DNA of 64,000 nt, from the NCBI RefSeq assembly GCF_016056375.1, contig NZ_JAEDAE010000001.1:496001-560000 (forward strand). The letters are read 5' to 3'. Shown piece after piece: positions 58,939 through 64,000 of the stretch; the first letter of the stretch is position 1, and each line of letters begins with the position of its first letter. This DNA comes from Hymenobacter negativus. GTDB lineage: Bacteria > Bacteroidota > Bacteroidia > Cytophagales > Hymenobacteraceae. A program made the translations under genes and the position numbers. Below the pieces are notes generated by a model. It was given only the letters and a program-made list of their open reading frames with translations. It had not been told where the DNA came from and made no database searches.

Positions 58939-60708
58939 ATGAACTGGTTTTCATCTTTCCGTGTGCGTACTGTGCTGCTGCCCCTGGCCCTGAGCGCAGC
59001 CACGGTGCTGGGCCTGGGTAGCTACTACGAAACCAACGACGATACCACGCTGGCCTGGCTTTTCAGCGGCGTGCTGGCGCTGAAGCCGGTGCCCTCGGTG
59101 CCGCTGTTTTTGCACGGCTACGGACATTTGCTGGCCGCTGCCTACACCGCGGCGCCCGGTGTGCCGTGGCTGGGGCTGCTGCTGGGTGCACTGCTGGGGG
59201 CGGCCACGGTGCTCGCTTTCGCGGTGTTAGATAAACTTTTGCGGCCCTGCCTGCGGCCAGGGCCACTGGTATTGGTGCTCACGCTATTTTTCGGGCTGGC
59301 GTGGCTGGAGCATTGGCTGTGGTTCAGCCACGCGCGGGTAGCGCTGCTGCTGGCAGGGATGGGGGTGCTGTTTGCGGCCCAGCGGCCCGGCCGGCGCGGA
59401 GCGCTGCTAATAGGCCTGCTGGCGCTGGGCGCGGCATGGCTGATTCGGCCCAGCCTCGCCACACTTGGGGCCGCCGCTGCTGTGCCCGCCGCGGTCTGGT
59501 TAGCGGGAAGCTGGCGGCGGGCATTTCCGGTGCTGGGCAGCGCGGCGCTGGGCCTGCTGCTCGCCACCGGCATTCTTCACTGGCAGCAAACGCTGGCCGA
59601 AGCCCGCGCGCAGCGTCGCGATGCCGCTTTAAGCCGCATCCTAGACTTCGACCAACTCTGCCCGCAGCCGCGCACCCCGGCCGACAGCCTTGGCACCACT
59701 GCCATCGGCCTGTGGCTGCTGGGCGACTCGACGGTTGTAAACGAAGCCCTGATTCAGCGCGCCTACCGCTTCGATGCGGCAGATTTTCTGACCCGCGAAG
59801 TGCCCGCCAAGCTGCGCCAGCGGCTCACGCTGCTGGGGCGCGACTACTTCCCGCTGCTGCTGGTGCTGGCGGCCACGGCTGTGGCCGTAGCCCGCCGCCG
59901 GGGCCGCCACGGCTGGTTCTGGCTGCTGCAGCTGGGGTTTGCCGGCGGGCTGATTTTGCTGGCGGGTGTATTTAAGCTGCCACCCCGGCTGGGGCTGCCG
60001 CTGCTTGATTTCTGGCTGCTGACCAACCTGGTTTTCTGGCTGAACAATGCAAATGCAGCTTCTGCAAACCACGCATCCGGTGGCGCTCAGGCAGCCGGAG
60101 AAGCTGACGCGGCACCCGCAGCGGCAAACGTCCAGCGACCAGCGCTTTACGCTTCTGGTGAAAGGCTGCCATGGATGGAGCCGGGTGCTTTACCTCGCCG
60201 GGGTGCCATCGCCGGACTCTTACTAGTCATCACCCTCTATGTCGTCAAAACCTGGCACCGGCACCAGGTTCTCAGCCAAGAGCAGCGCCGGCACGAAAGC
60301 GCCCTAGATATCATTGCCGTTCAGGAAGCCCGCCGTGTCCGCATCCTGGCCGGCACCAACGACCTCCTGAAAAGCCTCTCGCCTTTTCGCATTTACCGCC
60401 ACGGCCGCCAACCCGTGCTGCTGCTTACGGGCTGGTCCTCGCACGATGCTTCGCAGGCTGAACTGCGCCGTGCCCTCACCGGCACCTCTGACCAAACCGA
60501 GTGCCTGCGCCGCCTGGCCGAGCTTGGCACCTACGGCTCAGAGGCCGATGCTTTGTGGGTGCTCACGCCCGAAACGGCGCGGTGGCTCAGCCACCGCTTC
60601 CTGCTCGGCGGGCCGCGGGTGCAGCTGTGGCCGGGGCCGCTGCCCACCGCTTACGGGGCTGATTCTGCGGCGTGGCGCTACCACATTCGGGAGCCGGCTG
60701 ACCGGTGA
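58939..60708 (+). CDS. Large polytopic membrane protein, unknown function
   Basis: 589 residues with about 10-12 hydrophobic segments up to residue ~430 and a soluble C-terminal part (about 440-589: ESALDIIAVQEARRVRIL, YRHGRQPVLLLTGWSSHDASQ). An acidic YETNDDTTLAWLFSG stretch follows the first helix, where GT-C glycosyltransferases or polymerases carry acidic residues, but I see no defining motif. Its place after a flippase and a GT2 suggests a glycan ligase, polymerase or GT-C enzyme. Two long low-complexity Ala/Gly patches lie near residues 375-405. Confidence 0.72.
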   Translation: MNWFSSFRVRTVLLPLALSAATVLGLGSYYETNDDTTLAWLFSGVLALKPVPSVPLFLHGYGHLLAAAYTAAPGVPWLGLLLGALLGAATVLAFAVLDKLLRPCLRPGPLVLVLTLFFGLAWLEHWLWFSHARVALLLAGMGVLFAAQRPGRRGALLIGLLALGAAWLIRPSLATLGAAAAVPAAVWLAGSWRRAFPVLGSAALGLLLATGILHWQQTLAEARAQRRDAALSRILDFDQLCPQPRTPADSLGTTAIGLWLLGDSTVVNEALIQRAYRFDAADFLTREVPAKLRQRLTLLGRDYFPLLLVLAATAVAVARRRGRHGWFWLLQLGFAGGLILLAGVFKLPPRLGLPLLDFWLLTNLVFWLNNANAASANHASGGAQAAGEADAAPAAANVQRPALYASGERLPWMEPGALPRRGAIAGLLLVITLYVVKTWHRHQVLSQEQRRHESALDIIAVQEARRVRILAGTNDLLKSLSPFRIYRHGRQPVLLLTGWSSHDASQAELRRALTGTSDQTECLRRLAELGTYGSEADALWVLTPETARWLSHRFLLGGPRVQLWPGPLPTAYGADSAAWRYHIREPADR

Positions 60709-60855
60709 TTTTGACGCGGAAATCGCGTTTTTGTGCCCCGTGCCCGGCTCCAATGCCATAATCTTATACCCGGCCCCCTACGGTTCGGGCAGACCTTTGT
60801 TGCGCGAAAAGCGTTTCTTCTTCATTAACCCTCCACGTCTATTCGCCTTATTGCT

Positions 60856-61836
60856 ATGCAAACCTCCATATCAGCAACCCGCGGCGAAGTCCTGCAACAG
60901 ATGGAAGGCTTCCTGAAATCGAACATGGGCACCTTCCTCAAAAGCGTGGAAGACAGCTGGCAGCCCGCCGATTTCCTGCCCGACTCGCGCCGCGACACCT
61001 TTTTTGACGAAGTAAAAGAACTGCGCGAAAAAGCCGGCAGCCTCAGCTACGACCTGCTGGCTGTGCTCATCGGCGACACCATCACCGAGGAAGCCCTGCC
61101 CAACTACGAAGCCTGGTTCCACGAGCTCGACAACATCAACCGCGACCGCAACAACGGCTGGGCCGAGTGGATTCGGGGCTGGACGGCCGAGGAAAACCGC
61201 CATGGTGACCTGCTCAACCGCTACCTCTACCTGAGCGGCCGTGTAAACATGCGCGAGTTTGAGGTGAGCACCCAGTACCTCATCAACGACGCCTTCGACC
61301 TCGGTACGGCCAACGACCCTTACCGCGCCTTCGTGTACACCAGCTACCAGGAGCAGGCCACCAACATCTCGCACCGCCGCGTGGGCCAGCTGGCCCGCAC
61401 CGCCGGCGACGACCAGCTCTCCAAAATCTGCGGCATGATTGCCGGCGACGAAAACCGCCACGCCCGCGTGTACAAGGCCTTCGTGAGCGAGATTTTCAAG
61501 TATGACCAGTCGGAAATGATGCTGGCTTTCGCCGACATGATGAAGAAGAAGATTGTGATGCCGGCCCACTACATGCGCGAAATGGGCGTGGAAATGGGCA
61601 AAACCTTCGGCCACTTCACCGACGCCGCCCAGCGCCTGGGCGTGTACACCAGCAACGACTACACCGACATCCTGGACTCGCTCATCGCCGACTGGGACAT
61701 TGAGCACCTCAAGGACCTGACCGGCGAGGCTGAGAAGGCCCGCGACTACGTGATGGCCCTGCCCAACCGCCTGCGCCGCGTGAGCGACCGCATGCCCGTG
61801 CCCAAGCTGGAATACAAGTTCAAGTGGATTTCGTAG
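60856..61836 (+). CDS. Acyl-ACP desaturase (stearoyl-ACP type)
   Basis: 326 residues, soluble di-iron ferritin-like helical bundle. The iron motifs are AEENRHG (E113, H116) and GDENRHARV, the two EENRHG-like boxes of plant-type acyl-ACP desaturases, with FVYTSYQEQATNISHRR between them. The family inserts a cis double bond in acyl-ACP using O2 and ferredoxin. It stands alone and is followed by an unusually long hairpin. Confidence 0.92.
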   Translation: MQTSISATRGEVLQQMEGFLKSNMGTFLKSVEDSWQPADFLPDSRRDTFFDEVKELREKAGSLSYDLLAVLIGDTITEEALPNYEAWFHELDNINRDRNNGWAEWIRGWTAEENRHGDLLNRYLYLSGRVNMREFEVSTQYLINDAFDLGTANDPYRAFVYTSYQEQATNISHRRVGQLARTAGDDQLSKICGMIAGDENRHARVYKAFVSEIFKYDQSEMMLAFADMMKKKIVMPAHYMREMGVEMGKTFGHFTDAAQRLGVYTSNDYTDILDSLIADWDIEHLKDLTGEAEKARDYVMALPNRLRRVSDRMPVPKLEYKFKWIS

Positions 61837-61862
61837 CTCGATACTTATAGCGCCGTAATCGC

Positions 61863-61926
61863 GCCAAGGGCGAAACGCGAAAAGCCGGATGGAAGACCCA
61901 TCCGGCTTTTCGCGTTTCGCCCTTGG
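61863..61926. terminator. Very long perfect hairpin after the desaturase gene
   Basis: About 27 bases on each side (CCAAGGGCGAAACGCGAAAA and GCCGGAT, mirrored by ATCCGGC and TTTTCGCGTTTCGCCCTTGG) around GGAAGACCC. It is far longer than other terminators in the window and has only a short T-run, so it may be a repeat rather than a simple terminator. Confidence 0.6.
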
Positions 61927-61943
61927 GGTTTGCAGGATGCACT

Positions 61944-61952
61944 TACCTTTGC
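61944..61952 (+). promoter_or_regulatory. -7 promoter box upstream of the S74 gene
   Basis: TACCTTTGC matches TAnnTTTG and lies 186 bases before the ATG at 62138, implying a long leader. The gap 61953-62137 is AT-rich and has no gene. Confidence 0.45.
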
Positions 61953-62137
61953 TGTTTATTTCGAGAGGCAAAGATTTCTATATGCTTTTTCTTGGCTGCC
62001 ATTGCACGGCAAATTCGGCCCTGCTAACCTGCCAGAAGTGCTTTTAGCACGGGTTGGTCCGCATCAAAAAGAAGGCATCCCACCCAGTCGGGTTTGCTCA
62101 ATCTATTAAATATAGCACTTTTAACTGCTTTTTCTGC

Positions 62138-64000
62138 ATGAAACACATTTTTACACTTTCTCCTTTACGGTGGTGGGCCGAACGTGCCGCTTGCTGTTCT
62201 GAGTTGCACGTGCCTAAGGCATTCCGCCGTGGCGTGCCCCTGCGTTTGGTGGGGCTCCTATTGCCCTGCCTGTTTGGCTTTTCCCTGGTGAGCCAGGCCC
62301 AGGTGGGCATTGGCACCACGACCCCGGACGCCTCGGCCGCGCTCGATATTGTGGCCTCCGACAAGGGGGCGCTGCTGCCCCGCCTGACGGCGGCGGCCCG
62401 TGCAGGCATAAACAACCCTGCCACGGGCCTGCTCGTGTTCCAGACCGACAGCCCCGCTGGCTTTTACTACAACGTGGGCACGCCCACTGCGCCCGCGTGG
62501 ACGTTCCTGAACCCCGGCGACAACCTGGGCAACCACGTGGCTACCAAGGAACTGGTGCTCGGGGCCAACCAGCTGGTGCGCACTTCGGGTGGGTTCCTGG
62601 GCTTGGGTGTGAGCGCCGTCGGGGGCCTGGACATTGGCAAAAGCACGGCCGGCAACAACGTCTACATCGGGTTCCTGAGCGGCCAGGCCAACCCTAGCGG
62701 CCTTTTCAATTCGTTTGTGGGCTACTCCAGTGGGCAGAACACCACCACGGGCTCTCAGAATACGTTCGTGGGCTTTGCCAGCGGCCAGGCCACTACCATT
62801 GGCAACAACAACACCTTTGTGGGCAGCGCCAGTGGGCAGGCCAACACCACGGGCGGCTCAAATACTTTCGTGGGCAGCGCCAGCGGCAAGCTGAACACGA
62901 CCGGCAGCAACAACAATTTTGTGGGCTTCGGCAGCGGCCAGAACAACACGAGCGGCAGCCAAAACACCTTTACCGGCCGTAGCAGCGGCACCCTGAACAC
63001 CACCGGCAACAACAATACCTTCACGGGCTACAGCAGTGGCTTTGTCAATTCGACAGGTTTCAGCAACACCTTTACGGGCTACCAGAGTGGCCTGAACAAC
63101 TCCACCGGCAACAACAATACGTTTGAGGGAGCCAACAGCGGTGGGGCCAACTCCACGGGTAGCTACAACACGTTCGCAGGCAGCAATAGCGGGGCCGCCA
63201 ACACTACGGGTATCAACAATACGTTTGGGGGCAGTGGCAGCGGTCAAGCGAACACAACGGGCAGCTACAACAGCTTTATTGGCAGAAACAGCGGCACGGC
63301 CAATACCCTGGGCACCAACAATACCTTTTTGGGCAACAGCAGCGGCATTTCCAATACCGAAGGCACCGACAACACCTTCGCGGGCAGCGGCAGCGGTAGT
63401 GCTACTACCACCGGTGGCAGCAACACCTTTGCGGGCGTGGTGAGTGGCTTTCAAAACACCACCGGCACGAACAATACGTTTGTCGGCCGGTTCGGCGGGT
63501 TTTACAACACCACGGGTTCCAACAACTGGGCCTTGGGGTTCAATGCCGGCCCTACCACCGGCGCACTCACCAACGCGGGTGCCATTGGCTACAACGCCCA
63601 AGTCAGCCAAAGCAACAGCCTGTCCCTGGGCGGCACCGGCGGCGATACCGTGAATGTAGGCATCGGGTTCACTGCCCCCAGTTATACCCTGGACGTAAAC
63701 GGCGGCATCCGGTGCATCGGCGCAGTCGTTACCACTTCCGACGCCCGCCTCAAGCAAAACATCCGCCCGGTTGGCGCGGCTTTGGCGGGCGTGCTCCGGC
63801 TGCGCGGCGTGCGCTACATTTTCCGCCAGGCCGAGTTCGCTGATAAAAACCTGCCTGCTGGGGAACAATTGGGTTTCCTCGCCCAGGAAGTCGAGAAAGT
63901 CTACCCCGAACTCGTCAGCACCGATAAGCAGGGCTTCAAAGCCGTAAATTATGCCCAGCTCACGCCGGTGCTGGTCGAAGCCATTAAGGAATTGAAAGCC
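62138..64000 (+). CDS. Secreted S74-type repeat protein (3' end missing)
   Basis: 621 codons from ATG 62138 to the window edge, with no stop. After a long N-terminal signal (hydrophobic core LVGLLLPCLFGFSLVSQAQ near residues 38-56) comes VGIGTTTPDASAALDI, with LPRLTAAARAGINNPATGLL further on, typical of Bacteroidota surface and tail-fibre-like proteins. Sixteen 17-residue repeats (residues about 191-462) have the consensus NTF-G--SG--NTTG-N, suggesting a beta-solenoid or YadA-head-like fibre. The C-terminal region has TTSDARLKQNI (S534, D535, K539) and GFLAQEVEKVYPELV of the peptidase S74/endosialidase chaperone, which trims itself after fibre trimerisation. An alternative start is the GTG near 62210. 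Confidence 0.85.
   Translation, partial: MKHIFTLSPLRWWAERAACCSELHVPKAFRRGVPLRLVGLLLPCLFGFSLVSQAQVGIGTTTPDASAALDIVASDKGALLPRLTAAARAGINNPATGLLVFQTDSPAGFYYNVGTPTAPAWTFLNPGDNLGNHVATKELVLGANQLVRTSGGFLGLGVSAVGGLDIGKSTAGNNVYIGFLSGQANPSGLFNSFVGYSSGQNTTTGSQNTFVGFASGQATTIGNNNTFVGSASGQANTTGGSNTFVGSASGKLNTTGSNNNFVGFGSGQNNTSGSQNTFTGRSSGTLNTTGNNNTFTGYSSGFVNSTGFSNTFTGYQSGLNNSTGNNNTFEGANSGGANSTGSYNTFAGSNSGAANTTGINNTFGGSGSGQANTTGSYNSFIGRNSGTANTLGTNNTFLGNSSGISNTEGTDNTFAGSGSGSATTTGGSNTFAGVVSGFQNTTGTNNTFVGRFGGFYNTTGSNNWALGFNAGPTTGALTNAGAIGYNAQVSQSNSLSLGGTGGDTVNVGIGFTAPSYTLDVNGGIRCIGAVVTTSDARLKQNIRPVGAALAGVLRLRGVRYIFRQAEFADKNLPAGEQLGFLAQEVEKVYPELVSTDKQGFKAVNYAQLTPVLVEAIKELKA
62708..63523 (+). repeat. Sixteen tandem 51-base repeats in the S74 gene
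   Basis: Each unit encodes 17 residues (NTFVGSASGQANTTGGS type); units differ at variable positions 4, 6-7, 10-12 and 14-17 but keep N, F, G and SG. The in-frame, exact 51-base periodicity makes copy-number change by slippage or recombination likely. Confidence 0.9.

Overview
The window is a gene-dense stretch of high-GC chromosome from a Bacteroidota bacterium, most likely a Hymenobacter-like member of the Cytophagales. Support for this: a type IX secretion (T9SS) C-terminal domain on the amylase, Bacteroidota-style -7 boxes (TAnnTTTG) ahead of several genes, almost no Shine-Dalgarno sites, families common in this phylum (DUF885, DUF547, RskA-type anti-sigma, bifunctional NadR, S74-type repeat protein), and many GTG/TTG starts. 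No tRNA, rRNA, CRISPR array, transposase or prophage was recognised.

Layout. 1-4.5 kb (minus strand): start of plsX, rpmF, a YceD-family gene, a HigBA-like toxin-antitoxin pair, pdxA and pepA. 4.6-9.6 kb (plus): rsmA, a secreted protein, a 2-hydroxyacid dehydrogenase, greA, a HIT protein fused to a nuclease-A-inhibitor-like domain, and a lipoprotein hydrolase. 9.6-13.5 kb (minus): an overlapping four-gene membrane/methyltransferase operon and a secreted DNA/RNA nuclease. 13.6-24.5 kb: BI-1 protein, esterase, T9SS alpha-amylase, aspA, DUF885 lipoprotein, thioredoxin-like protein, ElyC-like protein, aldehyde dehydrogenase. 24.8-29.1 kb (plus): ECF sigma/anti-sigma pair, stand-alone H-NOX haem protein, rhodanese lipoprotein overlapping a DUF2064 glycosyltransferase, an unknown lipoprotein. 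29.2-32.9 kb (minus): three glycosyltransferases. 33-40.5 kb: bcp, a hydrolase, then nucleotide synthesis (purE-purK, pyrC, pyrB, pyrD). 41-44 kb (minus): an FAD oxidoreductase, a small membrane protein and a membrane polyferredoxin. 44.4-53.7 kb: DUF547 protein, disordered proteins, an amino-acid permease, two paralogous lipoproteins, a large beta-propeller protein, nadR. 54-64 kb: CorA, a FemAB-like acyltransferase, a flippase plus GT2 plus membrane-protein cluster, an acyl-ACP desaturase, and a 3'-truncated S74 protein with sixteen 17-residue repeats.

The most distinctive non-coding feature is a dense set of palindromic intergenic elements from at least seven unrelated sequence families. 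One family (C) has arms that are themselves palindromes, with cores that differ between copies but match within each copy. One element has supplied the C-terminal codons of a glycosyltransferase gene. Other leads are a pyrB leader built like a translation-coupled attenuator, the HIT-NuiA fusion, and a tract with eight G-runs inside the nuclease gene. Functions are read from motifs and family knowledge; no database search was possible.
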